Source: Ceratodon purpureus (lineage: Eukaryota; Streptophyta; Bryopsida; Pseudoditrichales; Ditrichaceae). From it: a stretch of DNA of 64,000 nucleotides. The stretch spans positions 16,616,183-16,680,182 of the forward strand of contig CM026426.1 in assembly GCA_014871385.1 (NCBI GenBank). Direction: 5' to 3'. The notes under the pieces were generated by a model, which ran no database searches, had not been told where the DNA came from, and saw only the letters and a list, made by a program, of their open reading frames with translations. Shown here piece by piece: positions 50,857-62,146 of the stretch (positions are counted from its first letter, which is position 1; every line of letters begins with the position of its first letter). The translations under genes and the position numbers were made by a program.

Positions 50857-52305
50857 TCAATTGCCGGATGGCCCTTCGCCTTCTACTTTCTTCTTGCGGG
50901 TTGAGTCTCTTCTTCCTCTTGGTGTGAAATTGGTACCTCCTAGGTCAGAATTCAAATGCTTCTTCTTCTTGCGTTTCTTTTTCTCCTCAACAACTACCCC
51001 CTCACTTGCTCCTACACACAACACTTAGAATGTCAGCTGATATATTTTTGGTTTATTGTTACTACTGTAGTTCGTGATTCCTAATAATTAATTCAAGTCT
51101 AGATAGGACTTTAACATACCTTCAATCTCGAAACTCCGTAGCCAGTCATAGGAGAATTCTTGCTTGCAATCCGGCTTTGCGCATGTACCTTCGAGCCGAG
51201 CTAATATGCCGACACACCATGGGTGGTAAGCACAAAAGCAAGGAGCCAAAACGACATCTCTATGTGGAAATCCCCTACCACATAGCACACAATTCTGAAC
51301 TGAAATGTCAATGATGCTAGAAGAAGGCAAAATCTCATCATTGAATTGAAAGGGTTGCATGCAAATAGTTTTGAAAGGCTGTGCTTCAATCTTCTCAACA
51401 AACATCTCCATGCTTTTGGAATGGGCATGTAGTTCTTCTCTTGTTCTTTTCAATCGCCTCAGCTCTTCAGTTGCATGTAAAATCTTCTACTGCTTCTCCT
51501 TGTAGCTGATTTCTTCTTTCAATCTGAGGATTTCTTCATTCTTCTTGTCCATCTCATCCTGGTATTGGACTATGAAACCAAGGATTTCTTCGTACTCCTT
51601 GCCCAGCTCTTCCTCGGATTGGTCTAGCATGTCCTTCTGAAACACCTTCATATTTCGCTCCTTCCCAATTTTGTCAACATCTTTCTCTGCATCTTCGACC
51701 TCCATTCGTTTCTTCTTCAACTCCGATTCTAGCACCTCCATCCCAAGACCTTCCAAGCTCCCGATTTCTTCTGTTTGCATTTGAGCTAACAACCTCCCTT
51801 CTTCAATCCTCTGATCCAACTCTGCTGCTTCAAATACCTTGCGGCCTTGCTAAATGTCACCCACCAATTTCTCCTTAATCATTGAGTACTTGGTCTGATT
51901 AGGATTATGCTCCTTGTGCAACACTACTTCTTCATCAATGTGTTGAGCTCCATCTCTCCTACAGCTCCATTTCTCCTCTGCATACAACGCCCAGTTCATT
52001 TGATTGAAGTGGCAAACTTCTGATACGACTGCTCTAGCAAAAATAGTGGGTATGTATCCACCCTCTGGCAAGATCTTGGTTTGCCAGATGGGTCCATATA
52101 GTTCTTGCACTCGCATCTTCACTCTCATTGATTTTGCTCTCAGATAATAGTATCCCCGACCATTCACTCTTTCTCCAAACATAGAGTCCATTTCATCGTC
52201 AGTGACATGATGGCACTCTCTAGCTGCATCTAATCCACTACTAGATAGCCCAATTTCATAACCAAACCACCCATGCTCTCCTTTCTTGAGCTGCTTGAGT
52301 GCCAT
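50857..52305 (-). pseudogene. Coiled-coil/C4HC3 zinc-finger gene with different N-terminus and basic tail (two in-frame TAGs)
   Basis: Exon 1 is 52305-51120 (ATG, MALKQLKKGE) and exon 2 is 51011-50857 (TGA), with a 108-bp intron (GTATGT donor, TAG acceptor) in matching phase. The N-terminal ~150 residues are a domain I do not recognise (GWFGYEIGLSSSGLDAA, KILPEGGYIPTIFARAVVSE). A Glu/Lys coiled coil follows (~residues 160-300), then a finger C-x2-C, CFCAYHPWC, C-x4-C with trailing WLRSF. This is the same C-terminal module as the family members at 10-32 kb. Exon 2 adds a strongly basic tail (EEKKKRKKKKH and TRKKK), a likely nuclear localisation signal. TAGs at 51850-51852 and 51487-51489 interrupt an otherwise continuous frame. 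Function unknown; a nuclear site is inferred. Confidence 0.6.
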
Positions 52306-52909
52306 TGTATGCTTCTTTACGCCCTTTCAAACACCCACAACTCTATGAAATACATGTTAAAAACTTAGCGACCAAATCCATGAACATATCCATCTGCTAT
52401 TTTCGAGGACACTCAACAGCTGATACATACAAAGAGAGAGAGAGAGAGCGCGCATTAACAAAATTAAAACCACTTCGAGATACTTCACGTCTAGTCCCAA
52501 AAGAACACATTAAAAAATGGATGCAAACAGAAACTTAATAGCCGAACACATAACAACGAGACACATAACCTCATAGGGTTTAGGAGACAGATGCAGAGCA
52601 TTAAAACAGGCATTTCTATATATACATCAGAGTGAACACACATTGTGTCCATTAACAGATACATGACCATGTTTAAACTTGGTGAAGGTTCTCGGCAAGC
52701 TGAAGATATGAAGCAGACACTAGTTGATACATGAATATTGACCTAAGTAGAATCGTTTGGATACTTACAGCTCTAAGCAGTATTCATCCTCTTCGGGCTT
52801 CTCCAGACGTCGAAAATGCACAATCTTCAGCAGACAACAACAACATCAATAGCCATACTATTGAAATCAGTATGCAACAGATGATGCAACAGATGGATTC
52901 AGCATCCAG

Positions 52910-53353
52910 ATGGATTCAGCATTCATCTAACAAACCGGTGGAGTGTTTCAGGGTAAGGTGGGTTAGGACCTGCAGGTCATTTCACCACTCCGCTCAATGC
53001 AGCCAGATGTAACCTCCCACCTTGCTCAGCTAGCGTGTATTAAAAAGGAGACAAACCATACCTGCACAACAATGTACCAATTCTTTTATCAAACAACTGT
53101 GATTTCAATAACCTAGAAATTGCAATTAACATTGCCATTCTCCTCTTCTTTCTGAAAGCAAAATCATAATAATGTCATCACCAAAGTTTACAGATGATCT
53201 AAACGTCAGAAAGTAGACCTCGACTTACATGAGAGCATAGAGAGTGCACCCAAGAGCCCAAATATCTCTGCGCTCATCTAAACTTGACTCGCTAGGAGGG
53301 TCCCATAGCTTGGTTGCTCTATAAGGAGCTGTACAATGTTGTGCAGCCCATTC
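52910..53353 (-). pseudogene. STK16-type Ser/Thr kinase fragment
   Basis: The exon at 53353-53229 (CAG acceptor, GTAAGT donor) encodes EWAAQHCTAPYRA...DERRDIWALGCTLYALM, kinase subdomains VIII-IX. It matches the plant STK16-like sequence I know (QEWASQHCSAPYRAPELWD...DERTDIWSLGCTLYAIM). The APE motif reads ATK here. A second piece near 53030-52910 encodes GGRLHLA...PAGPNPPYPETLHRFV, the next block of the same family, with two TGAs where Trp is expected. No N-lobe or catalytic loop was found nearby. It is a partial, dead copy of a host kinase. Confidence 0.7.
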
Positions 53354-55093
53354 CTGCATCACAAATACTAAACATCGTCAGAGGCCACAACAAGATGACG
53401 TTCTCAAGTTTCATATTTAAGACTTACCGTGTCAATATCGCAGATGCATCCAAGACGACAGCGTCACGAGTAACAACAGACGGAAACTAAATTGAGGTTC
53501 CTACAGGTTTCTTTCCCAACACTACGCTGTGGCGCTAATCCATAACAAGCAACAACGATAGTGTAATGAACTCAAAATCGGATGTGGATATTGTATGCGA
53601 GAGCAGTGAGTACTGTATACCTTATTCTGTTTACTGTTTTTGTATCAGGAGCTTGAGCCAGATGAGTTATGTCGCACTGGCCATGGCCATGGCTGCTAAG
53701 TGGATATGGTTGACATTAAACAGGTCTGAATTGTTACCAATCATCAATTATTGTTGTTCCCCAGCAGCCGTTTTATTACCCTAAATTGACCATCAAGTTG
53801 ATTGAATTTGACATGTTGGTGTACAGGTTATCATCTCAATTGGAGTATACTTTGATAGTTGTCAAATAGTTCATTAGTCATGGATGATTTCATCCTCATA
53901 TACAGAATGAAACTGTCTTACTAAATAAAGCAATTCATTCGCTCATGGCTCATGTGCTCATGGCTTTATGCTCTTGCTCTAGCATTCCCCGGAGATATAC
54001 TGAAATTCAGAAACAAAGGCCGTTTTTTGGCAATAAAAATAGCATATGAAAAAAATTTGGATTAAATATTAAAACGGTGGGAACATGCTTTACTGCCTTC
54101 TCTATACATAGAAATTTTTATTTTTGAAAAATACCAAAATCCCAATTTTTATTGGAATTTCAAAGATTCGTCTTTGGGCAGATTTTGGTAATTTAGGGCA
54201 GTTTTAGGCAGAATTTGTTGCATTCACTGTCATTCTCATTGGCTAACTTACTTTGCAAACGTGCCCTGGAGGAGCTTTTGAGGTTCCAAGGTATATAACT
54301 TTTCACTCCAACATCGGAATTTAGAATAAAAAATACTGACACAAAGCTCTCACCAAGGCCTACTTTCAATAAGTTTTTCATAAAATATGAGTTTAACCCC
54401 TGATTGGCCGTGACCATTTCTCACCAAAAACACTCAATAAACTGTCATTTTTAAAGCAAGAGTAAACCAACCAAAACTAAAACCTTATTTGAAATTCCAA
54501 TCGTAGGATTTGACTAAGAACTTTGAGAAGATCATGCACAAAAAATTTCAATAAATTTGACCGTGTGGATTAAAAGATAATAGAGTTTGAAGTAAGAAAC
54601 ATTGTTTTTTTTGGTTCTTCCAAAACATGATCAACAGACTTCGACCTCACTTTGTGTAAATGTTTTGCACTATGAAACTTGAAGGTTTTGTACTAATACG
54701 ATGTACATGATGTTAGTTACTTGTGCAAAAAAAATTAGATTTAAAAAAAAGGTAGAGCATTGTGAAAATAGTTGTATAAGAAACAAGGGTTCATGTTATT
54801 GCTAATACTAATTTTATTTTTTAGATAAACCTTTTTTTGTTAAAATACAAATCCATGCGGTCAAAGCAAAAGATAATGTCTATTATAGAGGTAGAAAAAA
54901 AGAAGAGAGAAAAAGAACAAAATCTCTATCTTTTATGTCATTAATTATTTATTTTTTTCAGCCGGACCAAAAAAGTTGAGAGAACTTTGGCACTTTATAG
55001 AATAATAAACTTAAACAATATAACATTTTTATGGGATCTTAAGGAAGGGCCTACGCTCCCAACATAGGGAATGCAGACGCTCCCAAAGATCCC
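53354..55093. other. Gene-free AT-rich spacer
   Basis: Short frames only. More eroded kinase sequence may lie just above 53400, but I could not confirm it. Nothing else seen. Confidence 0.4.
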
Positions 55094-57064
55094 ATGACAT
55101 GGGAGCGCATGAACAGCTTACGTTTTCACCATGGGAAGCTAGATTGTTTTAATCCACGATATGTCCCTCATCTATTGCCACATTGGGAAGTTTATGTGAA
55201 ATCCCACGGCCGAGTCAGGGACTTGGAACTTGACCTTAAGGAGTGGTCGTGGAAACCAATTGGCACGCTCAAACAGGGGAATTTCTTTGATTATTCCACT
55301 AAGAGAGGCTATAAAATCATAAACACCAGGGAAGGGGTCACTCCGCCATTCACAATTCTAATGCGGTATAAAGGATACACTCCCTACCAGTGCAAACATT
55401 TCTACCTGGATTTATGGCACAAAAAGGATACCCCGGAAAATATCCACAATGGTCTGGTTAACCTGCCAGGGGGGGCTTTTCCTAGCTCACTAGAGAATGC
55501 GTCTCGGTCCCGGGAACACGGGTCTTTGTAATCTCTGCAACGAGAACGCCTGGAAGACCCCCGAGCACACTTTCTATGACTGTCCCTCAGTTCAAGGAGT
55601 TTGGGATAAGCTGCGCCAAATAAGGGTAATAGCGAACCTGGAGCCAGCGATAACAGGGTGGTGGCAAGCAGTCTCAGGCCTCTTCGACCCACTAGGACCT
55701 CCCCCTGTCCCCGTGCGTCTCCAGAATGCGCAGGATGATCAAAACAACAATGTGTCTCCATCAGCAACATCCATCGAGATGCCTTGGAATATTCTCCGGA
55801 TGTGCATGATCTGGTTTTTGTGGTGCGAAAAATGTGCCTACGACCTGAGGGATGGTGAATTCCACGTCGGATTTGCACTCTTTTGTGCCTGGCAAACCAC
55901 GGTCCAAGCAGGTATGGGTGCCTGGCAGGGCCTTACCAAAAACAAGACACGGCCAAAGTCTCGGAACCAGATAGCTCGCGAAGAGGAGTTCTTGGGCATT
56001 TGGTGTCGTGCGGATCTCTTCTGCACCCAGACCGCAGGAGTACACTGGAACCTGGTTCCTCATAGAGAGTTCCTGCCGAGGGACCTCGCAAACAGGTACA
56101 CCAGGTTCAGATAGAATCTCACGCAACCACGACCTCCAGACCAAGACATTCCCCCGGCCCCAAATATTAATCCAGCGCTAGTGGTTCCGGCTCCTCCCAT
56201 CCCGCGCGATCAGGGAACACCCCCTGGCCTTGATGTACAGGACATCACGGCGGAGGAGATACTCCATCAAATCATGGAGGACTTAGAAGCTGGAATCGCC
56301 CCGATCGATTCCCAGATGGCTAACAATGACGAAGACGAGATCTTCCTGCCAGACTCTCTCCAGACCCCACAGGATTTAAGAGATCAAAATGAGTTTTGGT
56401 TATCTTCTCTTCCGGGAAGAGGACATCCCTCTCCTCCTCTCACTCAGGATCCTTGTGATAGTTGGACCCCCAGCATTCCAATTCAACCTCCCCCGTTTGG
56501 CACACGGCCTGCTCAACCTCTACAGCTCGGTAAGCCCAGGGCTACTCCTTCTCAGCTCACGATCGATCGCTCACCTCATCGGCGTGCACACATCTCTGTT
56601 GAAGATCAGCCTTCTTTGTCTTCGCAGGAGAACACGCAGTTAGTTTTCAGGACAATTAATTTTCCTTAGAACCAGATTAGTCTAGGTGCGCCTTTAGGGC
56701 TCGGTTTTAGTTTAGAGACTCTCTCTGATTTCTTCTGGCCCTTGTGTCTTATTGTCTGTGACAGCATCTCTCTGGACTGGTCTTCCATGTGTCTTCCCCC
56801 CGTTTAGTCTCAAGACTAATTCGCCTTGCCTTGTTTGCCAATTAGTTTGGTTGGGCCGCTTTGGGCTGTTATTGTGGATGAATGTTCGTTCGTTCAAACG
56901 GATGAATGTTCATTTGTTCTCTGTAATTTTCCGTTGCTCAGTAAACTTCCCCCGGATTCGGGTCTTTCAGCTTACGTTTTCGCCCTGGCGACCAGGGTTC
57001 GAAACCCAACTGTCGCAGAGGCCATAGGGCCGACTTGTGGTGTGCATCTCACCAGGTGTCTGTA
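55094..57064 (+). mobile_element. 5'-truncated L1-type LINE, ORF2 C-terminus and 3' UTR
   Basis: The frame from 55094 (YLDLWHKKDTPENIHNGL) shifts near 55490 to the frame 55497-56114, which begins with the zf-RVT knuckle: CNLCNENAWKTPEHTFYDC then VWDKL. This Cys-Cys-His-Cys element follows the reverse transcriptase in plant LINEs. The same frame goes on past a TAG at 56112-56114 into a Pro-rich tail ending at 56669. The presumed 3' UTR runs to about 57064 and holds a polymerase-III-B-box-like GGTTCGAAACC near 56995. The reverse transcriptase and endonuclease are missing, so this is a 5'-truncated, inactive copy. No clear poly(A) tail or target duplication is visible. Confidence 0.75.
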
Positions 57065-57177
57065 ATCATGGCCGCTTTAGGAACAAAATTCTTGAATGAT
57101 CCAAATTTGGAGAGAAGACAATTCAAGATGTCATGGGTGCGGGCACGTGACTTTGCTCTACAAGATTGAGCGCATGT

Positions 57178-57455
57178 GTATTAGCCATGTATTATGCAAG
57201 TATTACCAGAGTATTTAAGTGCTATGGAGTGGTATTACATTAGTATAACTTGTTTAGTCGATCAGAAACATGAAAGGAGAATGAGAGCTTTGCAACACTG
57301 TACTTCTCATGATCAGTGCCTAAGTATTAGACATGTACTAGATAGGTATTGTACATGCATTAGATAGGTATTACAAATGTATTTGGCAGGTATTAGACAG
57401 GTATAAAGAGGGTGTTAAAATGGTATTATGCGAGTATTACCTGAGTATTTGGAAG
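57178..57455 (+). repeat. 11-bp-period minisatellite (GTATTANNNNN)
   Basis: Block 1 (57178-57253) has about seven units and block 2 (57324-57455) has twelve consecutive units, each starting GTATTA or a one-base variant at exact 11-bp steps (for example GTATTAGACAT, GTATTACCTGA). The first six bases are conserved while the last five vary. Confidence 0.8.
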
Positions 57456-59133
57456 TTCTCGCATTCAACAAGAACCTCATATTTGTACACATGAAAAATC
57501 CTCTTATAATTATATACCTCAAACACATATGCTAAAAAAATTCAGTGATCCTTTTTAGGTTTGTTTACCTTAGTTTGAACTTTGAAGTACTTCAAAAAAC
57601 AACATAAATTAGAATGGACTGGGCAGACAAATCAATGAATGGCCAAAGAATTTGAACTTGGCAGCCATGTAGGCAAAACATGTCCTATAAACAGTAGTCC
57701 CCGATTCGAACAACACTCTCCACACCCTTTTGTTTCCATCTTTATTGAACCCTAATTATATATTTTCTACATTTGATCTTTATTGAACCCTAATTATATT
57801 TTTGCAAATTATAATTTTTGCAAAAATTTAATTCTATGATATTTTTAGTCAAAAAAAGCGTAATTTCAGTTTATTCCTATCTTGAATACCATTTTAACAT
57901 ATAAATATCAAATTGTGATTTATAGAAAGAATAATAGGAGAAGTGAATAATAATTTATAGTTGATTTCTAGCTTGAAGACAAGTGGACATTTGGTCTAAT
58001 TCTCAACCCTTAAGTAGAACACTATAAGTTTTGTTGCTTTGGACATTTCATGTTGTTTTGAATGTACAATCACGAGCTTTAACCCGTACCCTACACTGGT
58101 AAGTAGTGGTTAATAATGCTCCTATGCATATGATACAAAAATAAAGTAAAAGTAAAAGAAACTCTTACATGCATAGTAAAAATCACAATAAAATGTATAA
58201 TTTGTAAAAATAAATATAATTGTTAATTTTAAAATTATTGTATTTAATTATTTTGGTTGTTTATGGTCCAATCTCAAAATTGTCATGTTGAATCATGGAT
58301 ACATGGTTTGGCTTTAGTATATAATAATTTTTTTGGAATATGATGTTTTGAAGGATGAAGGTGATGTTTTTGTCAAAAAATGTATGCAATGCGTGAAATT
58401 CTACAAATTCTATACAATTTTGGAAACTTCTATATTGATCTAAAAGACCATCATAGTATTGTAATTAGATTTGTTTCAAAATGATGGATTTATTATTATT
58501 ATTTTATTTACTATGAATAATTTAAGTGTCCGGATTTATTTAGAGTGAATATTAATGTTAAAAAATATGTGAGTAAAAGTAAAAACGAATCTAGGAAAAT
58601 AAAAAAAATCATGTATGATCTAGAGAGCGAGAGAAATTTTTGTCTGCGAAGGAGACCGACGTGAAATAAGTGTTTGTTTGATCTACCCCAAATCCAAAGC
58701 CCACAAGACAAAGGTATGAAAGTAAAGATCTATTCCTCCATTTTGAGAGTAGACACTTTAGTCACAAGTAACCAATTACAAATTTATAATAGTTTGGTGT
58801 TTAAGTTACATTTTGATGTGAGTTTGATCACCAAGCCACGAGCTCATTGTTGGTTGGTGATGAGCATTTGTCTCATATAACTCGTATGGGTTTGAGCTCT
58901 GATGGACTCGTTTGAGCAGGAAATGATTTGTGCCAACCAACAGCCCATAATGCGAGCTAACATTAAACAAAGTAGCTCTAGCTACTAAATTTTTTTATTT
59001 GAAATTGTTTTATAGTTTTGTCTATGGAGGTCTAATGTTTCGAATAATGGTTGGTGGTTTTCTATTCTTCTTTTATGGAGGAGGATAGACATGGCATATT
59101 GTAAAACAATAGTGTTTATATTTTTAAAAGCAT
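57456..59133. other. Gene-free AT-rich spacer
   Basis: Short frames only; no element recognised. Confidence 0.4.
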
Positions 59134-59211
59134 TTTTGATGGTAGGCATGGGTATTTTGTAGTGATGATAATGCCAGCACCACTATAAAATACCCATGCT
59201 TACCATCAAAA
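59134..59211 (+). other. 31-bp stem hairpin with only G-U wobble mismatches
   Basis: Arm 59134-59164 (begins TTTTGATGGTAGGCATGGG) pairs with 59181-59211 over 31 positions; the loop is 16 nt. The only two mismatches are G opposite T, which would be G-U pairs in a plus-strand RNA. AGCAT (59129) and ATGCT (59219) can extend the stem past a bulge. It may be a small hairpin RNA precursor or a tiny inverted-repeat insertion; a TAGTGATGA(T/C)AATG phrase occurs at the loop and again just after the stem. Confidence 0.5.
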
Positions 59212-59239
59212 TTACTTGATGCTCTCGCGCCTATAGTGA

Positions 59240-60547
59240 TGACAATGAGGTGGTCGACTTTCCACCCCCTAGCAACAAAACTGGCAATTACTGGATTGTA
59301 TTTGTTAATTTTTCCTTCAAGTGTTTCTGGGGAGAATTGGTCATTGCAATATGTAAATTTAGTTTATTGTATCGTAAGGGCGAGGTCTGTTTTTGTAGGA
59401 GATTACTTTGGTATGTTAAACCTTTGACCCATAGAATGTTTGGTTTAAATCTACAATTACATTGGCATCTTTGTTCCGCACATGTGTAGAAAAGTAGCCA
59501 ATTAGGAACGGTATTTTTTGAGGGTTTGTCATTGATGGTGCCAGCATTCATAAGAATAAAACAACAAGATTTTTTAGATGAGACTAGTAATTTTCTAATT
59601 TCCCAAATTGCTTTGTTGTGTCTTTTGACTTGGAGTGAATGTATGTGTTGTTGTTAGCATGTACATACTACATGTAACTATGTATACGGTTTGCGTGAAT
59701 TACAGATGGGGCATGTGATAGATGGGAATCTTTATGTTCCAAAAAACATTTGTTTTCTAGCATGGCCCATATAAATTCCCGTGCAGAATTTAATGAGGCA
59801 TGATTTTTTGTTTGTCTGTGATAGTTGGATTATTCCAGAATTCAATAGAAAGTTCATTTTTTATTTTTGCATTTCTCATATGTTGGGCAAATGATTTAGA
59901 AATCATTGTTTATATCTGCATTTCCCATATGGAGGTTTGTATGGCCATGAATTCTAAATTATTTTCTTTATTATGTTTCTTGATTTGTTTATCTAGGATT
60001 CTAACTGGTCCTTTGTCTGGACCATGAAACCCCGGAAATGCAAAGCCGCAAGGTGTTGGCTTGATGCACTTCTTTTTCTACTTGTATATACTCATACTTG
60101 TACCTTAAACCCTATACTTAAGTTTCAACTTTCTTTGTGTTTTTTATTTGTAGGTGAATCTTGAGGTCCCACACGTCTTGTTTTTTTGATAATTTCAAAG
60201 ATAATCATGTAATTTCCTTGCATACAAAATCCTCAAGGTAGTTGAAGGGTGTATCAAAATTTTGGAGCTGCCCGAGAAGTAGGGAAGACCGCTTTGGGCA
60301 CCATAAATTATTTTTTTAATGTCTAGTGCAAAAAAAATTATACTTCCGCGAAGCTCTTGTAGTTTCCTACGTCTACAAAAAAAATTCAGAAACTTTCATC
60401 CAAAATTGACATCATAGGAACCTGCCCGAAATCTAAAAACGTCCATTCTAGGATAATGACCGTTTAGGGGTTAAATTACATTTGCAGGTACATGCCCAAC
60501 CTCCAAAAAAGCACCACTTTACCAAATTGTCCTTTTGGGGTTAAATG
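59240..60547. other. Gene-free spacer
   Basis: AT-rich with short frames. Nothing recognised. Confidence 0.4.
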
Positions 60548-60623
60548 TGGCATTTGGTTTTTGAGGATACCTTCTCTTTCTTTGCCACCATACACTTTCA
60601 AATAACAAACTTGGATTCTCATG
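60548..60623 (-). repeat. Solo unit of the 114-bp repeat at 5321-5690
   Basis: On the minus strand it reads IQVCYLKVYGGKEREGILKN, the same peptide core as the tandem array at 5.3 kb. Its flanks are unrelated, so the unit is dispersed. Confidence 0.6.
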
Positions 60624-60989
60624 TAGATCCATTGTTAAATTTTGTAGGAATGATCAAACAAACTTAAACATCCAAGTAGAAGTTTTAATGACTGTTCACA
60701 ACAATATGAACCTGAAAACAAAGCAAAGCTATTGTTCAAATTTTAATAATGAATGTTAGGAATATCCTTCTTATATGAGTAACCAATGCATTGAAAAGTA
60801 AAAGTAGACTAGAAAGTAAAAATACACAAGAATGTAAAATGAGATTCACACGTAATGTAAAAGTGTATCAGAAAGTAAAAGTACACGAAAATGTAATATG
60901 AGATTCACAAATAAAGTAAAAGTCATATACATCAGAAAGTACTGCCGCCCTAGATTTCCTCATCTGTCATGGGCTTGTTTTTGAATGAT

Positions 60990-61260
60990 CCAAAAACCAG
61001 CATGATACCAAAACCACGATGATCCTTAAACCACGATGATCCTTAAACCACGATAACCCTAAAACCATGATGTCTCTAAAACCACGACTATGGTCCCAAA
61101 ACCACGATTACAAAAGAACCATCACGATCCCAAAACCACGATTACAAATGAACCATCACGATCCCAAAACCACGATTACACAAGAACCACGACGATCCCA
61201 AAACCACGACGATGATCCCAGAACCACGATGATGATCCCAAAACCACGATGATTCGAAAC
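60990..61260 (+). repeat. Minisatellite of AACCACGATGATCC type upstream of the ankyrin gene
   Basis: More than a dozen ACCACGAT or ACCATCACGAT phrases joined by CCCAAA or TTACAAAAGA. Near 61090-61190 they form ~34-bp higher-order units. It ends about 150 bp before the ATG of the PSMD10-like gene, so it may lie in its promoter. Confidence 0.75.
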
Positions 61261-61405
61261 GACTTGATTGCCAAACTTGCAACAAAACTTCGACGCAACC
61301 GGAAAACGGCGATGTCGCAGAAAATTAGGGTTACGATGCCAGATGCTGCTGCTGCGAAGAAGAGAAGAGCGTTAACTTGAAGCGACGGGATCGAGTTCGG
61401 AGGCG

Positions 61406-62146
61406 ATGGAGGCGATGGTAGGGTTAGGCGGAGGAGCGGGAGTGGACGCGGACGCGGACGCGCTCTTCGAGGCCGCGGGGAAGGGCGAGGTGGAGGTCTT
61501 CGAGAGCCTGGCGGAGGAGGATCTGCGCAAGGCGCGGCTGCTGCGGAACGAGGACGAGCGGACGCTGGTGCACGTCGCGGCCGCGAGCGGGCGGATTGAG
61601 GTCGTGAGTCGGATTGTGGAAGGTGCGAGCGATGGCAAGGGTTTGGTGAATGTTTGTGATGAGGAAGGGTGGACGCCGCTGCACTCTGCGGCGAGCGGCG
61701 GGCGGGACGCGGTCGTGGAGGTCTTGTTGGCGCTCGGGGCGGATGTCGGTGCGGGGAATATAGGCGGGCGGACGGCGTTGCATTACGCCGCGAGCAAGAA
61801 TCATGTGGAGATCGCGCGTATGTTGATTAAGGCGGGGGCGAAGGTGAACAGGAAGGATGGGGTTGGGTGCACGCCGTTACACCGGGCCGCGAGCGCGGGG
61901 CATGCGGAGATGTGCGAGGTGTTGCTAGAGGCGGGAGCGGATGTTGAAGCTACGGATCGCATGGGGCAGACGCCGCTGATGCACGCGGTGATTTGTGATA
62001 ACCGTCGCGTGGCGTTTCTGTTGGTGCGCCATGACGCGGATGTTGATGCGCAGGATAAGGAGGAGTACACGGTGCTTGGTCGGGCGTCGGAAGAGTTTCG
62101 CCCGCTTCTGATCGATGCCGCGAAGGCTATGATGGAGGATTCTTGA
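61406..62146 (+). CDS. PSMD10: PSMD10/gankyrin-like ankyrin-repeat protein (26S proteasome assembly chaperone homologue)
   Basis: A single uninterrupted frame of 246 residues from ATG (MEAMVGLGGG) to TGA. A second in-frame ATG lies three codons later. Five clear ankyrin repeats follow one another from about residue 50 to 212: RTLVHVAAASGRIEVV, WTPLHSAASGGRDAVVEVLL, RTALHYAASKNHVEIARMLI, CTPLHRAASAGHAEMCEVLL and QTPLMHAVICDNRRVAFLLV, with a weaker sixth to the end. Length and order fit PSMD10 (yeast Nas6), which binds the Rpt3 ATPase during assembly of the 19S proteasome base in the cytosol and nucleus. The first half is strikingly GC-rich for this window and no intron is present. Another short plant ankyrin protein is the main alternative. 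Confidence 0.8.
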   Translation: MEAMVGLGGGAGVDADADALFEAAGKGEVEVFESLAEEDLRKARLLRNEDERTLVHVAAASGRIEVVSRIVEGASDGKGLVNVCDEEGWTPLHSAASGGRDAVVEVLLALGADVGAGNIGGRTALHYAASKNHVEIARMLIKAGAKVNRKDGVGCTPLHRAASAGHAEMCEVLLEAGADVEATDRMGQTPLMHAVICDNRRVAFLLVRHDADVDAQDKEEYTVLGRASEEFRPLLIDAAKAMMEDS

